A stretch of 64,000 nt of DNA from contig CM041465.1 in assembly GCA_023213395.1 (NCBI GenBank), positions 186,317,741 through 186,381,740 on the forward strand, read 5' to 3'. Within the stretch, counting starts at the first letter, position 1. Every line of letters begins with the position of its first letter. Below the pieces are notes generated by a model. That model was given only the letters and a program-made list of their open reading frames with translations. It searched no databases and was not told where the DNA came from. The position numbers were made by a program, and so were the translations under genes. Below are positions 37,280 through 48,991 of this stretch, in pieces. This DNA comes from Cycas panzhihuaensis (Eukaryota > Cycadophyta).

Positions 37280-37790
37280 AGGAAGCTCCTAAGAGATGAC
37301 TATCATTCACCCTTCGTAGACGAATTTAAGTTTCCACTAACAAGATAAGCACATGACTCTTATATGATCGAGCCATAGGCATCCCAACAATAGATTGTAG
37401 TCAACGTCAACATTGAGGACTATAATATCAGTGAGGATAGTCTTGTCCTCAAGAGTAAGCAGAATAGACATTGATCCCAAGGGGGTCTTTTCGCTACTAT
37501 CATTACCTTGGCATTGCCATGGAACTATTTCTAAAGCTAATATACCAAGCTCTTATATAACACACAAGGGTATGGCATTAATGGAAGAACCATTGTCAAC
37601 AATGGTTCTTTGTAAAGTATAATCCAGAGTATCGATGGTAATAGTGAAAGGGAAGTACCATTGGCACTCCCTTTCACTAGTAGGGGGTAGATCCTTAAGA
37701 TTAAAGGAGATGATGGGCTCACGACTCAGGGTGACTCTCAAGGCATAAACATGCACATCACCTAATCCTAAGGCCTCTAAGAGTAATATG
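37280..37790 (-). pseudogene. G2 aspartic protease
   Basis: The active-site region reads TIVDNGSSINAIPL, giving Asp-Asn-Gly where many proteases have Asp-Ser/Thr-Gly. G3 has the same triplet, so it is a family trait and not damage. Downstream are EKTPLGSMSILLTLEDKTIL and DYNLLLGCLWLDH, the second strand pair and flap end. One stop follows the Ile of PLCVI. Confidence 0.8.
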
Positions 37791-38219
37791 CATTATTCAA
37801 GGTAACTCCTCAAGATGTCCATTATAGACATCCCGGCAGCCGCAGTATGAAGCTCATCAATGATAGAGAAAGGCTTCCCCTTCGTAGTGGGTTGGGGAAG
37901 GGCCCTTTGAAAGTCATAATGACCGAGGCACATAGGAATAGTCTTGGGGAATGCAGGGGCTTTCGGAAGAGAAGTTTCCAGAAGAGGGTCAAGATGAGAT
38001 GTGGACGAAGAGGCACTATTTGCCTCTTTGATCACTTGAGACTGGGTTAAGGCATATAATGGGGTGGTCTCAAGAAACTGAATAACCTTCTTTCCCTTAT
38101 TCCAGGATTGTAAAGGTGATGGGGTATGTTGGTTAAGGGAACCTGAAGAAGAGGATGAATTCCTCGTAGCCTTCCCTTTGCTTGGGAAGAGCGAGGGTTT
38201 GGAGACCTCCCTCAATTTA

Positions 38220-40551
38220 GGTTATTCTTCTGTTGGGGGTTGTGATCACATTCCCCATGTTTGGGGAAGGGATCTCCATGGATAGGATGATCTAGGTTGG
38301 GTCTAGATGCCCATTTGAGGGAAGAGTCATGTTATGGGGCAGCTTTAGGATGATGTGCCTGATACTGCGAATCATCATGAAAGCACTTCACATGGATGGA
38401 GCACCACTTCTTCTCAAGGGAGGAGTCAAGTTTCCTCACTTGAGATGGCTAGGTATTGCCAGCCTTGGAAGGAGTGGCTTCTAAAGCCTAGTGAACTGGC
38501 TTGTTAGACGTAGGATATGAAGGAGTTTGAAGTTTGAGCTTCATCATAGTATGTTCAAATGAATGTATAGCTGAAGTAAGAGGGTCTAGAGTCTTCTCGG
38601 TAGAATTGGAAGAAGACCTAGTGGGTTGTTGAGTTTTGGTTTCTTTTGATGGTGGTGGTGTCTCACGTCGCTGTGAGGACTTTAAAGGCTTCTTGCGTCC
38701 AACCTAGATCTCAATAGCCCCAAGTGCCAAGCACTTCACTATAGCAGAGTCACACATAGTTGCCTCCATCTTGAAGACTTCTACGTGATCTTTTGGATGA
38801 AGGACATTGACAAAAAGGTCTCTCTTCAACTCCTCCGACAAAGTAGCCTTAGTGGGGTGAAGAAGGTCATGGAAATGCCATACAAAGTCATGATTCATTT
38901 CATCGTGGCCTTGTTTAAGTGACATGAAGGACTTCATTCCACTCTCAAATGGGCGAGCCACATCAAAGTAGTTGACGAACTCATCCACGAGTTGCTAGAA
39001 TGAGAAGATAGAATGCGCGGGTAGGTAATAAAACTATTTAAGGGCATTGCCTTGAAGAGACCATAGGAATAGTTTCATGAGGATGTGGTCATAAGCCCAG
39101 TAATCAATGCATGCCATAGAGAAGCTATGAACATGCTCCACCAAGACTTGCGATGAAGTCCTATCGAATTTGGGGACTTTAGGGGGGTGAGGCAGTAAGT
39201 TAGTTCTTAGCACCGCAATGGATAATGGGGTTGACCGATAGTCCATAAAGGGTTGTAACCTTGACTAGACCATAGGGTCAACAAATTCTAGAAATAATGG
39301 TGGGTGGGTTTAGTTAAATCTTCCTTAGAGGGTCTGGTTCAAAATGGGATGTTATCCTCCTATCGTTGGGTGAAGAGGCATGAGTCCCACATTCGAAGAA
39401 ACCTATATGGGAGAGGATAGGTATGACATACCCATCCCTCCTAGAGAGAGCACTCCTTGTTGAAAAGGAGCTTGAGGGAATGTGCCTTAGGAAGGAGTTG
39501 GCCCTTCTTGTAAAGGCATGATGTAAGGTGCCACATAAGATGGTAGACTGGAGGGGTAAGGGACCTGATTCTAGCCATATGGGCCACTTGTGGGTGGCGC
39601 GACCCCATAAGGATGCAGAGGGTCCACCCCATAAGCAAGTAGGAAATTCCCTTTACCATGGCCCTACGATTGAGTAGTGTAACTGGGAGGTAAGTAAAGA
39701 GAAGGGTCCTTAGGTTGGTATTGGGATTGTGTAAGGACGGACCCCACGTGACTAGAAGTAGGGAGGCATGTAAGTCCCCTAGGTCTAGTAGGTGGATAAA
39801 CAATGGTAGGAGGAGGACTAGTGGTTTGACTAGTCAGGGGCATGCTCAACCCGAGTTGGGAAGATGACATGCCCCGAGTGGTACCCAAGGAGCATACACC
39901 ATGGGGAGAAGAAGAAGATGTAAAGGGTAGGCTCATCATAGGTAAAGTAGTTGTACGAGATGAGCAAGGTGAAGGAGATGTAGAAGAAGGTGGCACAACA
40001 CTTCGTAAGACATTCTCAAACCATTTTAGGTATAGTTGGAGACATGCGGCTTGGAAACATTAGCTTAAAGCTTCTACTAGATCAGCAGGAGGGGTATCTG
40101 CTTGATCATAAGAGGTGGAAGGAGCCTCATATGAAGCAGCTCTCATAGGATAGTCCTCATGAGAATCGCTATGGGAGTGACAAAACTCTAAAGGAGATGT
40201 AGGTTGTACTCCATGAGTAGAGGAATGATGAGATTGGGGGTGTGGTTGGTCACCCAGATAATAAATGGGGTCTTCACTTCCTTGGGCAGACCCTTGGAAG
40301 GAAGTAGGTGACTCTAAGGAATCGGACACGTAGGCATGGTATGCCCAATCTAAAAGATATCTCTCCATGATCGGATCGGGATCTGATGCGGGAAGGGAAT
40401 GATATGAAGGCTCTTCTAACAACAAGGGTAGGCCTCGTAAGTGACATGAGAATCGTTGCATGCAAGTGCTACCTATGCATTGGAAGAAGAGGGAAACAAG
40501 GTAATGCACGTATTGGGGCTGCCTAACAAGATCAAAAGGGAAAACTACCAA
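38220..40551 (-). pseudogene. G2 gag
   Basis: The N-terminal part is Ser/Pro/His-rich and low in complexity (40060-40551 and 39664-39996). The capsid core reads KVPKFDRTSSQVLVEHVHSF (39034-39246), LLWSLQGNALK-type, then DEFVNYFDVARPFESGMKSF and HDLLHPTKATLSEELKRDL (38704-38988). A zinc-knuckle-like KKWCSIHVKCFHDD sits near 38345-38420. No ATG opens the 40551 frame, so the true start is upstream, spliced or lost. Confidence 0.82.
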
Positions 40552-40601
40552 GAGGCAGTAGCACCAACAGAAAAGGGAGAAAGACTAATTCCTTTACTCG
40601 C

Positions 40602-40622
40602 GAGCCCCCAATATGGTCGCAA
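40602..40622 (-). promoter_or_regulatory. G2 primer binding site
   Basis: The minus strand reads TTGCGACCATATTGGGGGC one base after the LTR. G3 has TGGCGACCATACTAGGGAC. This TGGCGAC...GGGGA type is not the initiator-Met site; elements of the Tat/Ogre group use another tRNA (an Arg tRNA has been reported for Ogre). The donor tRNA is not proved here. Confidence 0.65.
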
Positions 40623-40623
40623 G

Positions 40624-43560
40624 TAGAATTGTATCTATGGGGATGGCAACTACACCTAGTTAGAATAAGATAATTAATGAAAAGTTTCAGGGTAAAAGAA
40701 TCAAACCAATGAGTTTAAGGAAGCACCCACACAGGGTATCCATACATCAGAATGTAGGTTCGAGACCCATGAATTCTGCATGACTTTCTCAAGGTAACTT
40801 GGCTTTTGATTCTGAAGGGGAGTGTAGGTAAGGGATATCCTCAGTTGCCCGAGTAACCTAAAAGCAAGGGTCTTCCTCCCCTTGGATGGCTGGAAGGGGA
40901 AGGCAAGACCCAACAAAGGAACATATCCTCATGGAAAGTGGGCTAGCAGACATAGGTGGTGTGTATGTAGGTATGATGAAGAAAGTAAAAGGGCCTTAAG
41001 GAATAGATCCTCTAAGGACTAATCCACCTAGCATGAGAGTTAGATGGATAAAGTGTAGTAGTAGAAAGAGTTCCTACCACTCTTATGTGTGAGGAGGTTC
41101 CTAGTCTCTATAGGCACAATGAAACAAAGACTAGTCATATGTGTGCAAATGAGAGATAAACTAAGCATGGAAGTATAGAGAACAATAAATACTCTCTCAC
41201 AAAAGTAGGTCCTCACTCTCATTTCATTTCAAAACAAAGGGAAGATAAGTAAAGAAATAAACCTAGATATCATGCAACATGCACGTCAGTGCAATTAGGC
41301 AAAAGAGAGAAGGGGATTATCCTTAATGAATGCTCTTTTCTACAATGCGAACTAGTGTGCAAGATAATGATGATAGGTTCTCTTTTCTTTTATTCCCTCA
41401 TTGTCTTTTTATATAAGCACACAAGCTAAAGGAAACATGAAAAGACCTACGAAATAAGAAAGGCATACCTAGAAGAACGAAGTAGCTGAAATGTGGACTT
41501 CACTTTGCACTACACCCGCTCCCTCTTTTTCCTTCTCCTATAGAGTGAGCAGCGTAGGGATTTCCTTACCTCCCCCAAAAATAAAAAGAAAGGAACAAGG
41601 AAATGCAAAGGAGAAAAGAACTGTGAAAGAGTAGAACAACCCAAGGGAAAGAAGCCAAAGAATGTACCCAGATTGTTGTCACTTATTTCTCTCCACTGAT
41701 GGTGCGATAAACCTATAATCATAAAGTTCTTTGCCCCTCCTAAAGGGGCTACTAGGATACAAAAATAATATATGTATACTTATGCAAAAGTAAACAGTTA
41801 AAATGTTACAAATTAAAATGTTGTAAGTTAGATAATCTTCCACCAAAAGTGACTCAATAAACTCTCAAGAAAACCAACAACACATAATAAGCAAAGGGAG
41901 GTTAGCCTCAAAATGGCTAACCCTCCAACAAATGCACCTCCACGCTGCCCTTAGGTGCAGGGTACAATAGATAGCCTATTAATAGTGGATAGGAAAGGAA
42001 ATAAATATTACAAAGTTTATAAAAGTTGCCTCTATTGCAAGTAAGTTATGGGTAACAAATTATAACATGGACTATGCTAAGACCCAGGATGAATATGGGA
42101 CACCATTTGGGGCTAGAGAAGATGCCTAAAAGAGGTGTGTAGGCTTAGAAACAGTGCAGCAAGGGCTGCATATACTGAAATCCAATGCAGGCCTAATCCC
42201 AAAGACTCCCCGGTGACCCAAGAGAGGCACAAGTGAAGGAGAGGAAAGAGGAGAAGGGGTTTGTACTTAAGGAGCAGGCCTAGTGGGTACGGATCTCACC
42301 TTAGCTTCTTTCACTTACTCTTTATGAGTCCTCTACTATAGCATCCTAGGAAAAAACCAGGGGAGGATAGGGAGATCAAGAGGACAAGAAGATAGAGAAT
42401 AGAGGGATACCTCGTGTATGCAGTAAAGAAGACAAGGAAAGGAATAATATGTTTAAAACCTAACCTTTTACAAGACAAACATAAGGAAAGGTCTGGAAAA
42501 ACAATGGAAAGTACCTACTGGGTTATGTGAGAGGCAGATCTACCCCTGAAGACAATAAGGAAAGGAAGACTTGGTATGCTTATAGGATATCCTTAGGAAG
42601 GTGCTACAATGAAAACACACTTGCTGAAAGTTACAAGAAGGGCATGGAGGCCACACCTATGCATGAATCCTTGCTTGGAAGTGTTAGTTGGTGAGCCTGC
42701 TGCCATGGATCAGAGCTGCAATGGGCAAACCTCAAGCTAGAATACAAGGAACTTGAATGTTGCAGGGTGCTCCTATAGAAAACTCCTGCGAAACAAAGAG
42801 AAGGGAGAAAGGAAGGTGGAAGAAGGAGGAAAATGGGGTCATTTTGGGCTTTATACCTAACCCTAGGCTAAATAGATGATTAGGGTTGAGGTAAGGCTAG
42901 AGAGGGGTCAAATCCATATGGTAATTTCATGAAAAAAAGTGAAAATTTCCATGGAAGATTTTCAAAAATAAGGTATGATAGTCGTTATGTGGCAAACTTC
43001 GTTGTACCATGAAGTTTATCGCGGTACCATGACATTTACCATGGTGCGATGAGAGAGACCAAAATAAGCCAAAATAAGGATGCCTTATAGCCTAAAAAGG
43101 GGTACCCTAGGCCTAGGAGGGGTTGACCCTCTATCTAGATGGTTGGGGACAGTCAAATAGAGAAGATTACCTAAACCAGATGGGATACCAAAGTAGCAGA
43201 ACTCCCAGGAAACCAATAACTAGCATAAGGATCAACCAATCACACTAAGTGGGGCACTAAGGGTTGTGATGTGGTGAGGGGGTGTGATAGATCACATGGG
43301 TTAAGTAGTGCTAAGGACAATATAGAGGTGCGTAGGAGGGTTATGGAGTGCCATGGGGATGCATGTCCCACTGATCATCATAAGCTGAAAGGATGATAAG
43401 CAGCATGCCAAGTGATCACTCAAACATGATAATTAGTCATGCAATGAGATGATGCTTCTATCTACCTTTCCAAAGAAGTAGTAAAGGCAAAATAAAAGAA
43501 GTATATATGTCCTTACCTGAGTCGACCTGCTAAGAACCCATTCCTGGGAGCTGGGAAACA
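40624..43560 (-). repeat. G2 5' LTR (2937 bp)
   Basis: On the minus strand it starts TGTTTCCCAGCTCCCAGGAA at 43560 and ends ...ATTCTA at 40624 (CA changed to TA). It is a full-length match to 25972-28891. The start is confirmed because the adjoining bases are G1 integrase codons. An inverted repeat centred on GTACC lies at 42993-43018. Confidence 0.9.
42993..43018. repeat. GTACC-centred inverted repeat in G2 5' LTR
   Basis: Arms CAAACTTC and GAAGTTTA surround GTTGTACCAT. GCGGTACCATGAC follows at once. It is the same arrangement as in the 3' LTR at 28309. Confidence 0.75.
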
Positions 43561-44600
43561 TGATGCAAAGGGAAAAGGTGAAGACGTTTATCATACATTC
43601 TTTGTACCCTAACTTTGGAGGTAAGATTCACGAAACGGTCACCGATGCGATAAGACCTTGAATGGAAATTCGCAAGGAGGGAATTTCAACTTCTAAGGGA
43701 AGGACTACCTCAATTTCATACATAAGGGAGAACGGGGTCATCCCTGTGGCCATGTAAATGGAAGTACGATACATCCATAAAGTAGAGGGAAGTTGAAGGT
43801 TCCAATCCTTTTGGGATTGAGCGACAGTTTTCTTTAGGATGCTTATGAGAGTCTTATTGAAGTACTTAACTTGGCCATTGGCCTTAGGGTAATAAGGAGA
43901 GGAAGTCTTATGGGATATCCTAAACTTCCCACAAAGCTCATCTATTTCCTTATTATAAAAGAGAGTTCCATTATTTATGATTAAGGTATCAGGAATCTTG
44001 AATTAGCAGATGATGTGTTGTTAGATGAATGTAGCTATAGTCTTACTAGAAATGGAAGACAAAGGGACCATTTTGACCAATTTAGTGAAATACTCTATCA
44101 CAATCAAGATAAACTTGTGTTGTGACAAAGAAGGAGGGATTATGGCCCCAATGAGGTTTAATCCCCATTGAAAAATGGCCATGGAGAGATAATAAGATGT
44201 AGGACCCTGGAAGGGGAATGGATGACGGTCGTGTGCTCTTGATGCATACTACATCGCAAAGCATATGCATGGGCATCCTTGAAGAGGGATGGCTAATAGT
44301 AACCCATGCAAAGGATCCTCTAGGTTATGGATTGGCCTCTAAAGTGGCCCCCACAAATGTCATTGTTGAATTTGCAAAGTATCTGGTTCACCTTGTTAGG
44401 GTTGACATAGTGAAGGAGGACCCCATCAAAGGATCTTTTGTATAACACCTCCTCCATGAGGAAGTACTGCCTAGTAATGGCCCTAACGCATGACCTTACC
44501 TTGTCACTAACATCGGGATGGTATTGTTATTCTATAAGGTATCGTACAATATCCTCATACCATTCACTATCAGCCAATGGATGGGAGGATAAGTTTTGGA
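43561..44600 (-). pseudogene. G1 integrase, main part
   Basis: The zinc-binding domain and core match G2 by position but are poorer. Recognisable parts are LFKDAHAYALRC, GAIIPPSLSQHKFILIVIEY-type, SKTIATFIQQHI, NNGTLFYNKEIDELCGKF and SYYPKANGQVKYF, the last leading to the third acidic region. At 43561 the frame is cut by G2 (TGATG target copy at 43561-43565) and continues at 25971. Confidence 0.8.
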
Positions 44601-44749
44601 TAGAAAAGATAGGTTCGTCTCGCAAGGAATCATCAACAGGGGTGTTTGAAAAGTTAGGGATCGGGGCGTCAGCTAACTGCTTGACGACCACCATCCCCTT
44701 CTTTGACTTCCTATTAATGATTTAGAGATCATACTCTTGAAGGAGGATG

Positions 44750-46049
44750 GTCTACTTGTCAGTCCTACTAGTTAAGTTGGATCGAGTTAAGAGATATCTC
44801 AAGGGATTATACTAGATGATCACTTGAGTGGTGTTACCAAGCAAGTAATACCTAAATTTCTTGGTGGCATACACTAAGGTGAGGCATTCCTTCTCGGTAG
44901 GGAATGGTTGAGATCATCGGTAACTAAGGTGTGACTGATAAAGTAGACAACCCTCTTGGTTCCTAAGTCATCCTCTTGGACAAGCACCCCTAAGGATTCA
45001 TTAGTAGCTGAGGTATAAAGGATAAAAGCTTGATCAAAGAGGAGAGGCACTAAGATTGGGGTGGAATCTAAGGATCTTTTGAGCTCTTTGAAAGCTTCAT
45101 AGGCCTTTAAAGACCAAACAAATAAGGCCCCTTCTTCATTAAGTTAGTGAGGGGTCTAGCGTCTATTGTGAATTTTGCCAAGAAGTACTTGAGGAAATCC
45201 AACCTACCCAAGAATGACTTAATTTACTGTTAAGTCTTGGGAGAAGGCATGTCAAGGATGGCCTTAACTTTATTGGGATTAATCTAGATTCCTTGATTTG
45301 AAACAAGGAAACCTAGGAGTTTACTTACTGTTACGTTAAACACGTATTTTAGAGGATTCAAGCTAATATGATATTTGCGACACCTAGTAAAGATGACGTG
45401 TAAATTGTTAGGATGTTGGGGTCTTTTATGCGAAATACCGATCAGGTCATCCATGAAGACCTTGAGGGTTTATTTATGAGGTCATTGAAGACAAACTGTA
45501 TTGTCCTTTAGTAAGTGGCATCTACATTTTTTAGTCTAAAGGGCATTGCTTTGTAAGCGAAGGTACTCCAAGGAGTGGTAAAGGCCATTTTGTGATAATC
45601 TTTGGGAGTGATCTAGATCTAGTTATACCCAAAGAGGCCATCCATCAAGGACATGACTTTGAATCTAGTGGTTTGGTCAATGATTTGATTGATGAAAGGT
45701 AGAGAGAAGTTATCTTTAGGACATGCATTGTTGATATCACAGAAATCGATGCATATTTCAATCATTCTATTCTTTTTAACAACGGGAATGATATTTGAGA
45801 CCCACTTGGGGTAATCAATGGAGGTGATCAATCCTATGTCTAAGAGTTTCTCAACTGCATCTTCACAGTGGCAGATAGTTTAGGATAAAGGGGGCATTAC
45901 TTTTGTTGCGTAGTGTGAGCCCCTCGAAATAGTAGTAAGGTTATAGGTGACAATGGAAAGGTCTATTCCCTTCATATCAGTGTAATCCCATGTGAAGACA
46001 TCATAGAACTCTTGAAAAAGAAGGGTGTATTCCTTCATTTCTTTAGGAG
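44750..46049 (-). pseudogene. G1 RNase H and reverse transcriptase, 5' truncated
   Basis: RT starts at the cut edge with TPKEMKEYTLLFQEFYDVF and TWDYTDMKGIDLSIV (45880-46049), then WVSNIIPVVKKNRMI, FCDINNACPKDNF and FKVMSLMDGLFGYN (45619-45831). The catalytic box FMDD is intact (45446-45457). RNase H follows to about 44880 with changed reading frames. The apparent first seven residues of the frame 45880-46071 come from the adjoining LTR. Protease, gag and 5' LTR of G1 are not in the window. Confidence 0.85.
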
Positions 46050-46545
46050 TGTTGAGAATACAAGGTCCCAACCCTTAAACCGCCACTAAGATCTAAACTA
46101 TTCTTACAACTAGTTATAGGAATTGAAACTAAGATTACATGCAAGTTCTTAAACCATAGATAAAATAATAAAATGAACAAGAAAGCCAAGCATAAAATGT
46201 ACACCTAATATAACATGGTAAAACCCTAGTAGTGTGATAGGGAAACATCCACACAAGAAAGGTATTGATCTTTATTGTCACAGAATGGAGAAAATGTATA
46301 TAACCAGTAGCAGAGTGCTCTCAGCAACAATAACCAGCCACCACCCTACTTACAGTACATTGAATAACCTCAACATAAAGAAATATACCCTAAATCAAGC
46401 TACATGAGTGGGTCATACATAGCACAAATCTTAACCGTATAATCTAGGGTATTTTTATCGAACGACCTTGATTCTCTTTACAATTTAATATAGTTTCCAG
46501 TGCTAATTTTTTGGGTCGGGGGCTATCACCCCCGAACCCCCTCTT
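46050..46545 (-). mobile_element. Partial LTR of the Copia-B family
   Basis: It starts at 46050 with TGTTGAGAATACAAGGTCCC, the complement of the Copia-B LTR 3' end, and follows that LTR through to the GC-rich block with ...CCCCGAACCCCCTCTT at 46545. The remaining 5' portion of the LTR (about 160 bases) is missing. It adjoins the cut edge of G1 RT. It could be a truncated solo LTR or the remnant of a full insertion lost by deletion. Confidence 0.88.
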
Positions 46546-48400
46546 AACTCAATCATCCATCAACAAATAACATTCTCAAAACCAATAACACTTCTCTTAC
46601 ATTCTCAATTAATAAGTGGTGTTCTCATTAAATTAGTTGACTAAAAAAATTAGGTAATTAAATCATGTCTTTCATTCACTAATTTATTATTTTATTTGAT
46701 TAGTGATATGTACCTTACTATATCAAGTGTATTTTATGTAATAGAGGAATCAATTTATCATGTTCAACATGTTTGTCTTCCATTAATTCTCATATGTGCA
46801 ATTCATAACTTAAATTTAAGCCATATATATGTTATAATTGAGTCTTATTATCTTTATTTTCAACAAACCTTTTATTCAAAATTCTTCATCAATAATCTAT
46901 TTTCATCATAATATACTTAGGATCCTTTACTTTAAAAAATGACAAATCATGTCTCAAAATTTTCAAAAAACTCACTTTTTAATTATATCAAAATCTACTT
47001 ACTCAACTTTACCAATTAAAATCTCCTTTATGCAAGCTCCAAAATATACCTTATGACCAATCTTTATATCCATCTCTAAGTCTTCTTTCTAATAAAATTG
47101 ACAACACTTAATTATGACTTTATATAGAAAGGTTATACTTGAAAAGGTTATAGCATATCTTCAAAAATTCAAAAAATAGGCAAAAATATAAAGTCAGTGC
47201 CTTAAATTCTAGTACCAGATCACATCACTAGTCCATGTGACCAATCACTTATTGACTAGGGGCTTAGGTAGATATTAGCAAATAATCTAATTTAATTTAG
47301 CACATTTGAAAGGTTATAAAAACTATTATGATTATCATTAAAATTTCACCATAATCCATCTTTGTGTGTGTTACAATTTTTTATTTCAAGTGAATTTCTA
47401 TGTGAATAGATGATTTCAATATCCAGAGCCTCCTCCTGATAATCCTGATCATATATTCTTAAGGAATGAATCGTATTATAGTTCTACATATTCATAGAGG
47501 TAAATTTCTCTTGTAATTCACCACATTTTATCATGTTTATGGATTTGGACTAATCCTTTCAATTCTCTACAACTGAGCAATTTGAGTGAATCTAACTGAT
47601 ATTTTTAAGGCCTCTATTTACTATTTCTTTTTGGAATCTTTATTCCATGATTTATCTACATACAAATATTTCTACTACAGTCACAAATTAAGATTCTATG
47701 AGTAGGTTGTTATGTGTTTTGGGCTTCCCGTGTAATCTTCTATGATACTCATATCATAATGCCCATGAATGATCTATATGATACACCACATACTTATTGT
47801 ACCTATGGCTAATATATAGTTGAAATTTGCATTTCCTCAACCTACAATATCTTCCATAGTGACCATTATATTCTAATATTCTAATGTTTCTTTATTATAC
47901 TATTAATAGCACATATACACATTCCCATTTATATTCAAATCATTTAAATGGTGGGAAGTTGAGGTTCATCTCATCATCGCTATGGGCTTTATAATATTCC
48001 AAAACCTATAATCAATATGTGGTATTTCTATAATATCTTTAATAGGAGATTCCCTATTTCAAGCATAAATACCATACTGTCAATCCACCTCTATATATTT
48101 AGTAACCAACACCTCATAAATTTGTGCTAAAAATATTTAATAATTATTCATTTGCAATTTGTATAAATTCTCAACCATATGGTAGATTATCCTTAAATAC
48201 ATATTTCTTAAAACCCTCACCCTACTCTTAATAGTTTATTAATGACTGTAAAATGGTAAAAACTTTAGTTTAAATTCTAGTTTTTTGCATATACATATGT
48301 CTCAAAAATGTTTCTATAAGAAGTAATCTTTACAAGCCTACTTGCAATTCATCTTTTTCAACTTGAAACCCTCATCATTTCTTTAAACTTTATAAACCCT
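46546..48400. other. AT-rich stretch without recognised content
   Basis: No conserved frame, no LTR end and no domain found on either strand. The longest open frame is 71 codons of low-complexity hydrophobic sequence. It lies between the broken Copia-B-type LTR and Copia-C and replaces the expected 5' half of G1, so a deletion or another old insertion separates them. Confidence 0.4.
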
Positions 48401-48991
48401 CAATATGTATACTAACCATACTATCATTATTTCATATGGTATCTTAATGTAACTTAACATGCCATATCAAAAGTTTGGTTTAATACTCACTTCACAAACT
48501 TCATATTCATCTTAAAGGAGGATGGATGTCTACCCAATTTGTAACCCAAGTTCAAGACTTATAACATCCTCTAAACATTCACACAATTCAACAAAAAATT
48601 GAGCATAAAAGTAAGCATAAGAATTAATCTCTAATACTCCAAAAACTTCTTGTATTCATTAACTCATAAGAAATCAAAGTACATCATATGATAATGAGAT
48701 ATATAAAGAATATCTCATGTATCAAACAAAAGGAGGCATTTACAAAATATAAAGGAATGTAAATCAAAGGATCATACAAGATGATAAATGTACCTTGCAT
48801 GATTACTCTAACTTATGACACCTTTATATAAGGATAAAATACAACCCTACACAACTAGGTTTACAACATTAAGTTGTGACTAAACCCATTTATATAAAAT
48901 GAAGCCCTTATTATAAAATATTTATGACATTATATTAATGATACAAAGATATATTAATGAATTAGTGAAATAAATATTAATTCTCTTATCA
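48401..48991 (-). mobile_element. Copia-C 3' LTR (left end uncertain)
   Basis: On the minus strand the purine tract AAGGGAGGG is followed by TGATAAGAGAATTAATATTT at 48991, the LTR start. A TATA box (TTATATAAAGG, about 48821-48832) lies about 160 bases inside. The left end is not determined; the value given is nominal. Confidence 0.5.

Larger units (their letters stand above)
25972..43560 (-). mobile_element. Complete Tat-like gypsy element G2 (17.6 kb)
   Basis: On the minus strand it has a 5' LTR (40624-43560), primer site, gag, protease, RT, RNase H, integrase, a 3 kb module with an antisense gene and inverted repeats, a second RNase H, a polypurine tract and the 3' LTR (25972-28891). LTRs of about 2.92 and 2.94 kb, the primer site type and the extra RNase H fit the Tat lineage of Ty3/gypsy. 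LTR copies differ by roughly 10 per cent in stretches compared by eye. All frames have stops, so it is not autonomous now. Confidence 0.9.

Noticed and set aside
39664-40551. Separate Ser/Pro-rich host genes
   Set aside because: The same frames occur in G3 at 54400-55250 in the same place before the capsid core, so they are gag N-terminal regions.
45880-46071. A 63-codon gene starting MGPCILN
   Set aside because: The first residues come from the Copia-B-type LTR and the rest is the start of G1 RT.
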